This document shows, piece by piece, positions 9,703-19,615 of a stretch of DNA of 64,000 nt; position 1 is the first letter of the stretch, and every line of letters starts with the position of its first letter. The DNA is from an uncultured Pirellulaceae bacterium (GTDB taxonomy: Bacteria > Planctomycetota > Planctomycetia > Pirellulales > Pirellulaceae). The stretch covers positions 1 to 64,000 of the forward strand of contig CALLUY010000136.1 of NCBI GenBank assembly GCA_938010615.1. The letters run 5' to 3'. The position numbers and the translations under genes are program-made. Under the pieces are notes generated by a model. It was not told where the DNA came from. It searched no databases and saw only the letters and a list, made by a program, of their open reading frames with translations.

Positions 9703-11202
9703 CTATCGGCTGGAAGAGCTGAAAGACTGAGAACGCATTTCAAGGCTGCGGCGAAGATCCGCCAGTTGGTTTGCAAGCATTTCGATTTTGCGAGCATCGT
9801 CGGCAACTTGCTGTTCAAGTTGTTGCAGAACGTCGTTTATCCGATCGAGATCGTTGCGAAGAAGCTTATTATCGTTTTCGTATGCAACCTTCTCGCGAGT
9901 TCGATCTTGCTGTTGTTTCAGCATATCCGCGATGGCCGTGTCCTGAACTTCGTTGTTGCTAACCAATCGCATTGTATCGTTTTCGGCTTGAGAGCCACGA
10001 TTGTAGAGCTTGGTCATTTCGTAAGGGAAATCAACCAACTTGCGGCGGAATATGCGATCAGCGACTTCCACGTTTGGTTCACGCTCGGTGAATGGCGGGA
10101 CAATCGTTCCGTCAGGCCGTTGGTAACCTTCAGCAGTACGCAAATCGATTTCGATGACGTCGTCTTTCTTGAAGGTCACGTCACGCGACTCTTCGCCCGG
10201 CGATAGTTGTAAAAGTGGATCGACAGCGTGACCTTGAACAGAGAACGTTCCGTCGGTATCCAGCTTGCCGGACTTGTCGTCAACGGTGTAGGTCTCCGTT
10301 GAATTTCCATTGAATTTGTAGCGAACGAAGACTTCGGATGGTCCAGGCTCGAAGCGTGAAGCACGGTTAGGTGCTTTGTCGACCCACTCTTCGATCACGC
10401 CAATCGACAAGCCGTCAAAGTTAAACTCGTCGATGAGTCGTTCGTATTGAGGACTGTTTTGTGGAAATCCGACTTTCTCTGGAGCAAATGCTTCGGTCAT
10501 CAGAAACTGTCGAAATTTCGCGATGTCAAAGTTGTCACCGTTCATGCCGGCAACTTCACGAAACACACCGTGTCGATCGAAAGGCATTCTTTCAAACAGA
10601 GTCCATGAAACGGCTTGAGGCGCACCGTACTCTTGGAAGTTCGCGATTGGAACCGATGGAACCAAGGTGAGTTCCGTTGTTGACTGGCTCAGGACGAGGA
10701 ATTTTCCAACGAACTGAACCGGAGTAACTTTGTCCTGAAGGATGGCATCAGCGAATGCATAGAGCTCGACGTTTTCGAGCGACATGTTTTCGTCTTCAAC
10801 TTCAGGTTGCTCGACAGCGAATGTGAATTTGATTTGGCCTTCGACGTGGGTGACTTTGCCTCCGCCCCATTCGCGGCCACGCCCAAGTTGCATCAACTCG
10901 AGTTGTTGACTCAATCCACGCAACGACTCTGGTCCGTATTCGGCGGAGCTGATGTCACCGAAGATTACTTTTTGACGAAGTGCTTCTTGATCGGCGACAC
11001 GTTTGGTTTGTTTGTCGACAGCTTTCAAAGCGGTGCGGCGAAGATGTAGCGTCTGGGCCATTCCAATCATGCCGGCCGAACCAGCGATGAAAATGAAGAC
11101 CAGCAGAACGGGGTTCAGCCAGTGCCAATCTTTTTTGGCAGACAGAACCGCAAGCACGACCATCGCGATAAAGAGCAGTCCAAGTATGGCGTAAAGGATC
11201 AT
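9703..11202 (-). CDS. Conserved hypothetical membrane protein with C-terminal coiled coil
   Basis: 499 aa; two N-terminal TM helices; C-terminal coiled coil NDVLQQLEQQVADDARKIEMLANQLADLRRSLEMR. Confidence 0.7.
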   Translation of the reverse strand: MILYAILGLLFIAMVVLAVLSAKKDWHWLNPVLLVFIFIAGSAGMIGMAQTLHLRRTALKAVDKQTKRVADQEALRQKVIFGDISSAEYGPESLRGLSQQLELMQLGRGREWGGGKVTHVEGQIKFTFAVEQPEVEDENMSLENVELYAFADAILQDKVTPVQFVGKFLVLSQSTTELTLVPSVPIANFQEYGAPQAVSWTLFERMPFDRHGVFREVAGMNGDNFDIAKFRQFLMTEAFAPEKVGFPQNSPQYERLIDEFNFDGLSIGVIEEWVDKAPNRASRFEPGPSEVFVRYKFNGNSTETYTVDDKSGKLDTDGTFSVQGHAVDPLLQLSPGEESRDVTFKKDDVIEIDLRTAEGYQRPDGTIVPPFTEREPNVEVADRIFRRKLVDFPYEMTKLYNRGSQAENDTMRLVSNNEVQDTAIADMLKQQQDRTREKVAYENDNKLLRNDLDRINDVLQQLEQQVADDARKIEMLANQLADLRRSLEMRSQSFSSSSR

Positions 11203-11673
11203 GATGCGTGCTAAATCAGGTCAGATAGATGGGCGACGTGCCGAATTTCGTCAGTCAAACGCGGTGGCAAACCGCTTCTCTATATTACGTCCGCCAAGTC
11301 CCGCTGGAATGCAAATTACCGGGCAAACGAACGTTTCGATGATAAATTGGGCAATTCCCCTGTCAAGTTTTGCTATCGACCTAAATGGACTGTTTGCTTG
11401 CCATTGCTTCGTTGGTTGGTCTGATTCGCCCCAATACGGACAAACGGTTTAAGTTCGACGCCGGAAACTCCCGAATATCGATAAAAGCCTGTGTATTGGT
11501 AATAACGGAATGTTCCGAAAAGTTTGGTGCAATCCGTAGAGTCGCCGGAAGCCCGCATTTTCCGACGTTGCCAGTTCCAGAAAGTTGAGCTCCGACTTTG
11601 AGTCAGGTTTGACTTGCCCGAAAGCCCGCTCCCGATCTTGGCGTGGCTAAATCAGGAACAACAAGGAATCACT

Positions 11674-14600
11674 GTGTCCCAGACCCGCACAGAAACCAAA
11701 CAGCGTAGCTCCAGCTGCGCTTCCAGAAATCGCTCCGTTTCGTTGGCCATTTTGGTCTGCGTGTGTTCAGCACAACTGCTGCTGATCGCTGGATGTCATC
11801 GTGGATTTTATCGCCGCCAAGCGGACGCTGAAGCTCGTCGGCTGATCACAGAGAAAGCTGGTTCGCGCTGGAACTCCGCGACCGGAGGCATCGAGATTGA
11901 TCCGATGTCGCGAATGTTCGATCCGTTTTCCGCGGACCATCCGCCGATTCCTCCCGACGATCCGGCTGCTCACAAGCTGATGCACGAAGTCGATCAAAAG
12001 CCAGGATATCCTCACTGGCACGCAAACGGAAACATCGATGAAGTAGAAAATCCGACATGGCAACAGTATCTGCCGGTCAACGAAAAAGGCGAAGTTGTTC
12101 TTTCGTTGTCGGACGCATACCGCCTGGCCCTAATCCATAGCACCGATTTGCAACAGCAGCGTGAGACGCTCTACCTTTCGGCGCTGGAAGTTTCGATTCA
12201 ACGATTTGGTTTCGATTCGCAGTTGTTCACAGGTTTCAATTCGTTTCTAACCAGCCGCGGCCGATTCAATAGCGGCACAGGCCAGTCATCGACGACCCTC
12301 GAAAGCTCGCTCGGTGTTAACGGCGGCGGATTTGAAGCGAGACGACTCGGAATCACCGGCGCGAACTTCGTTGTTGGTTTAGCGAACACGATCATGTGGG
12401 AGTTTTCTGGCGCCAACACTCAATCAGCCAACTCACTGATTAACTTTTCGGTCATTCAGCCTCTTCTCCGCGGAGCCGGCCGGGAGCGCATCATGGAATC
12501 GCTAACTCAGTCAGAAAGGACTCTGTTGGCGAACGTTCGGCAATTGGAACGTTTCCGTCGCGGTTTCTATCTCGAGATTGCCACGGGTCGCAACGCAGGC
12601 GCCGGGCCGTCACAGAGCTCGTCAGCTTTTCTGAATTCGCCGGGGCTCACCGGTTCCAATGTTGGTGGATACATCGGATTACTACAACAAAAACAGCAGA
12701 TTAAGAATATCGAATTCGGTGTCGCTCAGTTTGAATCACTGTTGATTCAATTCAGTGAGCTGTTCAAAGCGGATCGCATCAGCAAACTGCAAGTGACTCA
12801 GTTTGAGTCAAACGTTTACTCACAGCAACAACAATTACTCAACGCCAAAATTGCTTATCAGAGTGCACTGGATCAATTCAAAGTTTCAATTGGCTTGCCG
12901 CAGAATTTGGACATCGTTATCGAAGACCCTTTCTTGGATGCGTTCAGTTTGATTGATGACCGGTTCCCAGATCAGTTGGAAAACATCAGACGATTGCGTG
13001 ACACGACCAGTAATTCCATTGTTAATTTCGCTGATAGCATTGATGCAAGGAAGAAATTGGAGGACTCCGACGACGATCTAAGTGCGATCAACCAGAAACT
13101 GAAATCTCAGGCGGGTGGGCTACTTCCGTTCGTCAAGAAAGCCGAAAGTTTGATCGACTCAATCCTCGAGGAAGACCGTGCGATTGTTTCCAAAGACATT
13201 GCGACCCTGAAGGACCGTCGCGAAGAGCGGCTTGAGTATCTTGCGGAGATGGTGGATGAAATTGAATCAGGCCGAATTGAGTCGCGGGTCGAACCGAAAG
13301 TTTTCTCTGCGGATTCAATTCCAACGAGTGAAGATTTGGCGGCTCAATTGGACGGAGAAGGCAACTCACGATCGCTGGTTGCATTGTTGGAAGGTGCTCT
13401 GAAAGAAATTCGAGCCAGCATCGAAGAACTTGAAAAATTTGAGAAATCACAAGACGACAAAACCAGTGAAGAGCTGGAGAAATTGTTGCGTCGAATTCCT
13501 GACCTTCTAAATGAAGTCAACGGAAACGTCTTGGAAATGGCGCTCTTGCAGGCGGAGGCCCGTGCCAATGCGATCGGAATCACGAAAGTCGAAATCGATT
13601 CGGCGGCCGCGTTTGAAACAGCCCGTTGTCTTCGCCGAGACTGGATGAATGCAAGAGCGGCGTTGGTTGATCGCTGGAGACAAATAGAATTCTTCGCAGA
13701 TCAACTCGAGTCGCAAGTCGATCTTGTTCTGACGGGAGAGATTGGGAACGCGAATGCCGACAATCCGTTTCGTATCCGATACGAGGACGGAAACTTGCAA
13801 GCAGGATTTCGTTTCGATGCTCCGATTGTTCGACAGTCCGAACGCAATGCTTATCGACAATCGCAGATTTCCTATCAGCAGGACCGCCGCAGATACTATC
13901 AGTTTGAAGATTCGATTCATCAAAGCTTGAGGTTGACGCTGCGAACGATTGATCAGAACAAAGTGCTTTTCGAATTGAACCGTACGAACCTGCAAAACCA
14001 AATTGACCAGGTGAAACTCAACCGTGCCAATCTGTTCGCACCACCAGCAGTCGGTCAACGGGCCGGGCAAAGCGACACGACGGCGACGTTCCTCGCGCAG
14101 GCGATTCAAGGTTTGTCGGGACAACAGAACGGCTATTTGAGTCTCTGGGCTCAGTACGAAGTTCTCCGCCGGAATCTGGATTTCGATATGGGAACGATGG
14201 AGCTGGATTCGAATTTCGAATGGGTTGATCCGGGAGCGATCGACTCATCGATAGGATCCCGAGTCGCTGCTCGCGAAGGCGTCGCCGAGAACGATCGTTT
14301 CTGCTGCGGGATGCAGCAGGCGCAAATGCAAATGATTAACCAATACGAAGGCGAAGTCATCGATTCGCAGTACATCGACCAGAATTACCCCGAAGGAGCC
14401 GAAGTTGACTCAGCTTTCGATCCACCTACTGATGAAGTTGAGCCCTTGGAGTATGAAGGAACGAATATGATCGAGATCGATTCGATGCCGGAAAAGTCTT
14501 CTCGCAAAGTGCAGGAAGTTTCTCCGCCTGTTCCAGTTCCAGATCCACCCGTTATTAAGCCGCCAGTCCTTGAACCGACGGTCGAGCTGCCGCCATTGAG

Positions 14601-14904
14601 TAACCTCGCGCCGGCGAAGTCGCCTATGATCAGGACTGTTGCTCAGCCTCCGCAATCGCAGCCCGTTGCCATGACTTCCGTATTGCAGTCACCTCGCGCC
14701 GGTTTCCTTGATCCGTTTCGACGACGAACAGCTTCGACTAGTCAGCGTAGGCTTGTCGCAGAAAAGCCTTCTTTTGGAGACGTGAATCCTTGGGACACGT
14801 CCGGCGACTCGTCCTTGAAGCGAGCTTTCGAGCCGAAAGTCGAAGAGAACGTCAAGCCTGTCGAAAGCACAGCCAAAGCACAAGCGACGATTTTGAGGCG
14901 GTGA
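11674..14904 (+). CDS. TolC-family outer membrane efflux-like lipoprotein, unusually long
   Basis: ORF track 11614..14904; GTG at 11674 precedes a lipoprotein signal LILLIAGC-like (QLLLIAGCHRG); TolC-like coiled-coil repeats (DAYRLALIHSTDLQQQRETLYLSALEV; LNAKIAYQSALDQFKVSIGLP); Pro-rich C terminus. Confidence 0.75.
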   Translation: MSQTRTETKQRSSSCASRNRSVSLAILVCVCSAQLLLIAGCHRGFYRRQADAEARRLITEKAGSRWNSATGGIEIDPMSRMFDPFSADHPPIPPDDPAAHKLMHEVDQKPGYPHWHANGNIDEVENPTWQQYLPVNEKGEVVLSLSDAYRLALIHSTDLQQQRETLYLSALEVSIQRFGFDSQLFTGFNSFLTSRGRFNSGTGQSSTTLESSLGVNGGGFEARRLGITGANFVVGLANTIMWEFSGANTQSANSLINFSVIQPLLRGAGRERIMESLTQSERTLLANVRQLERFRRGFYLEIATGRNAGAGPSQSSSAFLNSPGLTGSNVGGYIGLLQQKQQIKNIEFGVAQFESLLIQFSELFKADRISKLQVTQFESNVYSQQQQLLNAKIAYQSALDQFKVSIGLPQNLDIVIEDPFLDAFSLIDDRFPDQLENIRRLRDTTSNSIVNFADSIDARKKLEDSDDDLSAINQKLKSQAGGLLPFVKKAESLIDSILEEDRAIVSKDIATLKDRREERLEYLAEMVDEIESGRIESRVEPKVFSADSIPTSEDLAAQLDGEGNSRSLVALLEGALKEIRASIEELEKFEKSQDDKTSEELEKLLRRIPDLLNEVNGNVLEMALLQAEARANAIGITKVEIDSAAAFETARCLRRDWMNARAALVDRWRQIEFFADQLESQVDLVLTGEIGNANADNPFRIRYEDGNLQAGFRFDAPIVRQSERNAYRQSQISYQQDRRRYYQFEDSIHQSLRLTLRTIDQNKVLFELNRTNLQNQIDQVKLNRANLFAPPAVGQRAGQSDTTATFLAQAIQGLSGQQNGYLSLWAQYEVLRRNLDFDMGTMELDSNFEWVDPGAIDSSIGSRVAAREGVAENDRFCCGMQQAQMQMINQYEGEVIDSQYIDQNYPEGAEVDSAFDPPTDEVEPLEYEGTNMIEIDSMPEKSSRKVQEVSPPVPVPDPPVIKPPVLEPTVELPPLSNLAPAKSPMIRTVAQPPQSQPVAMTSVLQSPRAGFLDPFRRRTASTSQRRLVAEKPSFGDVNPWDTSGDSSLKRAFEPKVEENVKPVESTAKAQATILRR

Positions 14905-14950
14905 TTTGGGGCAGGTTGATTTCCTTCAACGCTGCGTCCACGCCCACGTA

Positions 14951-15493
14951 TCAATAGTACGGCCGGAGCATCAAGTAACAAATCGGCCCTGTCACCGCGA
15001 CGTAGAGCCACATCGGAAACGTGAATTTTGAAAACCAGCGATGCCGTGTGACTTGGCCGGTGTAACCAAAGATCCATGTAAACAAAATCAGCGGAAAACT
15101 GACCGCCGCCAACACGATGTGCGAAATCAGCAACACAAAGTAGACAATTCGAATCGGACCTTCGCCACCGAATTTGGTTTCGGGAGTCGTGAAGTGGTAG
15201 GCAACGTAGCAGAGCAGAAACGCTGCCGAGCATGCCATTGCGGCAGTGATCGCATTCTGATGAGCCTTAACTTTTCGTTGTTTGATCATGACCAAGGCTA
15301 CGACTAACAATACTGCCACGATTGAATTGAGTATCGCGTGCACCGGCGGAAGGAAGTGAAGCTCGACGCCGATATCCAGTTTGACTCGTCGCATAACGCC
15401 AACCAACGCCAAGACAGCAACGGTCAGCACTGCCGCGATCGGATACAGCTTACGTGCGAGCGACAAATTTTCGATAGGAGGATTATTGCTCAT
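14951..15493 (-). CDS. DUF420 family membrane protein (CtaM-like)
   Basis: ORF track 14951..15544; start at MSNNPPIENLS; multi-TM, HAILNSIVAVLLV, THRWFSKFTFPMWLYVAVTGPICYLML; next to cytochrome oxidase genes. Confidence 0.8.
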   Translation of the reverse strand: MSNNPPIENLSLARKLYPIAAVLTVAVLALVGVMRRVKLDIGVELHFLPPVHAILNSIVAVLLVVALVMIKQRKVKAHQNAITAAMACSAAFLLCYVAYHFTTPETKFGGEGPIRIVYFVLLISHIVLAAVSFPLILFTWIFGYTGQVTRHRWFSKFTFPMWLYVAVTGPICYLMLRPYY

Positions 15494-15540
15494 GATTCGT
15501 TTTGTTTGGAACACGTACACAAAGCCAAAGTCGTCGATGG

Positions 15541-15627
15541 ACAATACGACGCTCGCTGGCAGACAATACGACGCTGGCTGACAGACAATACGACGCTGGC
15601 AGCGTCGTGTACGGCGTCGTGTACGAT
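15541..15627. repeat. Intergenic 22-bp direct repeats followed by a palindrome
   Basis: ACAATACGACGCT at 15541, 15563, 15585 (22-bp spacing); palindromic TACGACGCTGGCAGCGTCGTGTA; GCGTCGTGTACG repeated. Confidence 0.85.
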
Positions 15628-15630
15628 TGT

Positions 15631-16899
15631 TTACCCGCCATCGATTCGCTTGAATTCACCGGGCGGACGCGATTCCTTCCAAAGCGAATCCACCAAGCCA
15701 AGCATTTCGACTTCTTGAGCCGCGTCCTGCCAGTCGAATCGACCGCGAACGTTGCCCCATTTGTCGACCACAAACAGTTCAGAAGAATGATGATCGGTGC
15801 CACCCATCGCACTGAAAAACTCAGCCGAAACGCGAGGGATCACTTTTTCGTTGCCGGTCAGAAATAGCCAACGGTCTGGGTCGGCGTTGTGTGCGCGGGC
15901 ATATTCGCGAAGCTTGGCCGGCAAGTCCGTAGAAGGATCCGTTGTGATGCTGACCAGCTTCGTTGGGTTTTCACCGAGTCGACTTTGCAGCCCTTCGATG
16001 TATTTCGATTGTTCTTTGCAGATCGTTGGGCATGATGTGAAAAAGAAATTCGTGATCCAAACTTCACCCGTTAAGTCACGCGAGAAAAATGGTTTCTCGT
16101 CGCTGGTGTAAAGGTGAAATTCACGTAGGAATCGAATCGTGCTCAAGTCGATCGGTTCGCGACCCACCATTGCGTTTCGCGTCTTCACGATCTCGTTTAA
16201 TGGTGGCTCCGTCTCTGCGGCAACTTCCTTGACGACTTTCACTAGCCGTTTCATGTCGTAAGGATCGTCCCATTTGAATCTGTCGCGGTACTTACCCCAT
16301 TTGTCGACCAGCATGATGTTGTCGGTGTGGTTCGCCATGTCGACGACTTCCACGCGAAACATTTGCTCGCCGACTTCTTTGATCTTGTATTGCTGACCAG
16401 TCAGAAAAGTCCAACGCGGCGATACAGCGCCAAAGTCTTCCGCGTAGCGATTAAGAACTTCCGGCGTGTCGCGATCGGGATCGACCGTGATGGTTACGAA
16501 AGCAACGTCTTCCTTTTTAAGTTGCTCATTGAGCCTCGCAACCTGTTTGTTCAAGTCGCGACAGATGCTGGGGCAGGTTGCGAAAAAGAAGCTAACCAAA
16601 AACGGCTTGTCACCACTGAATTGAGCCGTGTTGAACGTTTCGTCGTTTTGATTCGTCATCTCGAAGTTATCGATGTGATGAAGATGCTTCCACGGAACGT
16701 CGACGATGACCGCACCGGGAGGATTGTCGGCGCTTGGGTCGACGGGATTGTGGGAGCTTCCTGCAACGCCGATCGGCGCCGACGTCATCAAACCAGTGAA
16801 CACAGCGATGGCCATAAAGACGCAAGCTAGAAATCCCAGCGCGCCGAGCAACAGCATGTTGGGGCCGCGTTTGTCGGCTGAGTTTTTCGAAACGTTCAT
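15631..16899 (-). CDS. SCO1/SenC protein with two thioredoxin-like SCO domains
   Basis: Two CPxxC motifs (FFFATCPSICRDLN and FFFTSCPTICKEQS), each followed by a TDP/VDP-D-P motif and VDKWG(K/N) segment; N-terminal TM. Confidence 0.9.
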   Translation of the reverse strand: MNVSKNSADKRGPNMLLLGALGFLACVFMAIAVFTGLMTSAPIGVAGSSHNPVDPSADNPPGAVIVDVPWKHLHHIDNFEMTNQNDETFNTAQFSGDKPFLVSFFFATCPSICRDLNKQVARLNEQLKKEDVAFVTITVDPDRDTPEVLNRYAEDFGAVSPRWTFLTGQQYKIKEVGEQMFRVEVVDMANHTDNIMLVDKWGKYRDRFKWDDPYDMKRLVKVVKEVAAETEPPLNEIVKTRNAMVGREPIDLSTIRFLREFHLYTSDEKPFFSRDLTGEVWITNFFFTSCPTICKEQSKYIEGLQSRLGENPTKLVSITTDPSTDLPAKLREYARAHNADPDRWLFLTGNEKVIPRVSAEFFSAMGGTDHHSSELFVVDKWGNVRGRFDWQDAAQEVEMLGLVDSLWKESRPPGEFKRIDGG

Positions 16900-16900
16900 T

Positions 16901-17272
16901 TTAGTGTGAGCTTTCAGGAGAAGTTTCAACTGCCATCGGAGCGTGATTGGAACGCGTTTTCGTGTAAGTGCTGACCCGATCTGCGACGTCAGGAATTAAC
17001 AGGATCACCAACAGGGCTCCCATCAACAGCGCCGGGACGGTTAGCACGTACTTCCAACGCTTCTCCCACCAAAGATGCATGAAAAAAGTGACCACCAAAA
17101 ATGCTTTGGCAACCGAAACACCCATCATCGCAATCCAGCCGGTCAGCGGATTATCCATCAGATGCGAATTGGCAATCCAGAATGACATTGCCGTCAAAGC
17201 GCATAACATCACGAACACGATAATGAAAACCGTGCGATGGCTCTTGTGTTCTGGATGTGATGTTTCAGTCAT
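16901..17272 (-). CDS. Cytochrome c oxidase subunit IV family protein
   Basis: 123 aa; three TM helices; SVAKAFLVVTFFMHLWWEKRWKY. Confidence 0.85.
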   Translation of the reverse strand: MTETSHPEHKSHRTVFIIVFVMLCALTAMSFWIANSHLMDNPLTGWIAMMGVSVAKAFLVVTFFMHLWWEKRWKYVLTVPALLMGALLVILLIPDVADRVSTYTKTRSNHAPMAVETSPESSH

Positions 17273-17296
17273 GGCTCAATCGTGTCCAAATTCAAA

Positions 17297-17407
17297 ATAC
17301 AAGCCCGAAGCGCAAGCGAGTGATCAATCCGCGAGTGCACGAACCCGAAGTCTGGGGGATGTTCAACGCTCGGGCCGATCACTCGCTTGCGCTTCGGGCT
17401 TGTATTG
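17297..17407. repeat. Long imperfect palindrome (AAGCGNAAGCGAG family)
   Basis: ATACAAGCCCGAAGCGCAAGCGAGTGATC ... GATCACTCGCTTGCGCTTCGGGCTTGTAT. Confidence 0.92.
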
Positions 17408-17417
17408 GAATGATTCA

Positions 17418-18632
17418 TCAAAACAGATACAGCAAAGGAAACAAAAAGATCCACACGATGTCAACAAAGTGCCAGTACAGTGCGACGTTTTCGATCAGTC
17501 CGGCTTTCGCAGCTCCCAGCGTCATTGGTAGCATCACGACGAACACAATCAAGCCGATCAAGACATGAACCGCATGCAAGCCCGTCATCATGAAGTAAGT
17601 GTTCGCCCAAGTGTTTCCGCTTGGGATCACCATCGGAAGTTTCAGGTGGTGCTGATGATTGATGCCGTGATGAACATCGTTCCCGGCGCTAGCCAGATGT
17701 AGATCGTCCATTGCTTTGATTCGATTTCGCAGAGGAGCAACGTCGCTGGTGAGTTTGGTGACTTCGACGGTCGTTTCAGTTGCCAGTTTCGTTTTGGCCG
17801 TAATTGCTTCTTTTGCTGCATCTCCGTCAGCTTTGAGCGATTCGATTTCTTTTTGTAGCGACTGTAGATTCGAATTGGCTTCCGTCAGCCGCGTTTCGGT
17901 TTCAGCCAACATCGCGGAAACCTCCGCCCGCTCATCATTAGTGTATTTGGCAAATCGCTCCAGTTGTTCATGTGAGAAACTGTCTGGATAGATTTGACTT
18001 GCTAGGGATTCCATCGCCAGCTTTTGCATGATCGTGTCACCCGTTTTGCCGACCTTGGCTTCGGTCCACTGCACCATTCCAGATTGAATCAGGAACAAGC
18101 GTTCGAGTCGTTCTTTTGCCGCAGGGTTATCTTTGTCGTTTTCCAGCACGCCGATCTGGGCACGGATATCTTCTTTCAAACCAGATAGCCAAATCGTGTC
18201 GGCTCGGTCGTAGAGTGCGCTGCGTGGAAAGTTCGGATGGATGCCATGATTAAATTTCGAAGTGTATTCGACGCCTTTGACGCCCAGAAACACGACTCCC
18301 AAAAGCAACGTTAACAGAATCCAACGCTTGGCCTTGTCCGGAGCGTTGCGTTTCGCAGCTTCGAGCGCGAACACGATCGAGACGCTTGAACAGATCAGCA
18401 CGAACGTGTTCAACGCTCCCATCCACTCGACAACGTGAACTTCATGCGGCGTCGGCCACGTTCCTTCGGGTGCTCCAAAGCGAAGCACGATATAGGTTCC
18501 AATCAACGCCGTGAAAAACATGATCTCTGTCGACAAAAACAGCCACATCGCGATCTTGCCGGCGGAAACCGGAATTGCGGACTGGTACTGCAAACCATAC
18601 GCGTGCGAATTGTTGTCAGAGGTTGAAGTCAT
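17418..18632 (-). CDS. Cytochrome c oxidase subunit III with large inserted coiled-coil region
   Basis: N-terminal [27 protein letters not shown]-terminal [17 protein letters not shown] and [21 protein letters not shown]; coiled-coil [26 protein letters not shown] in between. Confidence 0.92.
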   Translation of the reverse strand: MTSTSDNNSHAYGLQYQSAIPVSAGKIAMWLFLSTEIMFFTALIGTYIVLRFGAPEGTWPTPHEVHVVEWMGALNTFVLICSSVSIVFALEAAKRNAPDKAKRWILLTLLLGVVFLGVKGVEYTSKFNHGIHPNFPRSALYDRADTIWLSGLKEDIRAQIGVLENDKDNPAAKERLERLFLIQSGMVQWTEAKVGKTGDTIMQKLAMESLASQIYPDSFSHEQLERFAKYTNDERAEVSAMLAETETRLTEANSNLQSLQKEIESLKADGDAAKEAITAKTKLATETTVEVTKLTSDVAPLRNRIKAMDDLHLASAGNDVHHGINHQHHLKLPMVIPSGNTWANTYFMMTGLHAVHVLIGLIVFVVMLPMTLGAAKAGLIENVALYWHFVDIVWIFLFPLLYLF

Positions 18633-18634
18633 GC

Positions 18635-19555
18635 TTACGTCAAACAGGCGATAAGGAGTCCCACCATGTAGAGCGGTAGATACAACAGCGAAGAACGCAT
18701 CAGTTTTTTCGCGGTCGCGTCATTGCGATCTGCGTTGAAGACAAACGAGGCTTTCAAATAGGGAGTTCCAACAATCAATGCGATGACCACCAACAGGATG
18801 CCATGATAAATCGTGCGAACTTCCAAGATTGGAATCAGGCTGCACAGAATCAACAGGATACAAGTCAGCACAGACTTGAAACCGGCCCGTTTGCCACTGG
18901 GGTCAACGACCGTCAACATTTGTAACCCGCCGGCTTTGTATTCGTGTCGGTACTTCCAGGCGATCGCCATGAAGTGCGGGAATTGCCAGAACACCAGCAC
19001 GCCAAAGAACGCCCACGCGACTAGTGGGACGGTTCCGGTTGTTGCCAGTGCTCCCATGATGACGGGCAGGGCACCGGCGACGGCGCCGATCTCAGTGTTG
19101 AACCACGTCACTCGTTTCAACGGTGTGTAGATAACGACGTAGACGATCCAGTTTACGGCGGCGCATAGCGTGGTCTGCCAATTGACGAAGTACCAAAAGA
19201 TCACGGCACTCAGGATGAATGTAATCGCACCGAAGGCCAGCACTTCAATCGAAGTCAATTTCTCGGCTGGCAACGGTCGACCAGCGGTTCGCGGCATCAG
19301 CGAATCGGTCTTTCGTTCGACATACATATTCATCGCGTTGCCGCTGAAGCAAATCAGCAGACAGCCGATCGTGCCCCAGAACAAAACAGAAACGTCAATG
19401 AAGTCGGCCGAAACGATGGCCGCGACGATGAACGTCAGCACGACCATGATCGAAATCCGCATCTTGGTTAGCTCACGGTAAGCCGGGATTTTGTCCGAGA
19501 AGGACGTATCAGCTACGGTGGCGAGCGGTTTTTCAGTTTCTGTGGGCAACGACAT
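18635..19555 (-). CDS. ctaB: Protoheme IX farnesyltransferase
   Basis: 306 aa UbiA-type; [68 protein letters not shown]. Confidence 0.95.
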   Translation of the reverse strand: MSLPTETEKPLATVADTSFSDKIPAYRELTKMRISIMVVLTFIVAAIVSADFIDVSVLFWGTIGCLLICFSGNAMNMYVERKTDSLMPRTAGRPLPAEKLTSIEVLAFGAITFILSAVIFWYFVNWQTTLCAAVNWIVYVVIYTPLKRVTWFNTEIGAVAGALPVIMGALATTGTVPLVAWAFFGVLVFWQFPHFMAIAWKYRHEYKAGGLQMLTVVDPSGKRAGFKSVLTCILLILCSLIPILEVRTIYHGILLVVIALIVGTPYLKASFVFNADRNDATAKKLMRSSLLYLPLYMVGLLIACLT

Positions 19556-19615
19556 CAGGGCTTTGTTTAAATTTCGGAGACTGCCATTGTCCTCTCGGGC
19601 GCTGGCTTTGAGAAG

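Noticed and set aside
17257-17568. ORFs with NTSPKRKRV / LALRACI / KPEAQASDQSASARTR sequences (also at 6014, 33187, 42725, 50662, 50777)
   Set aside because: Translations of the AAGCG-type palindrome family; not proteins.
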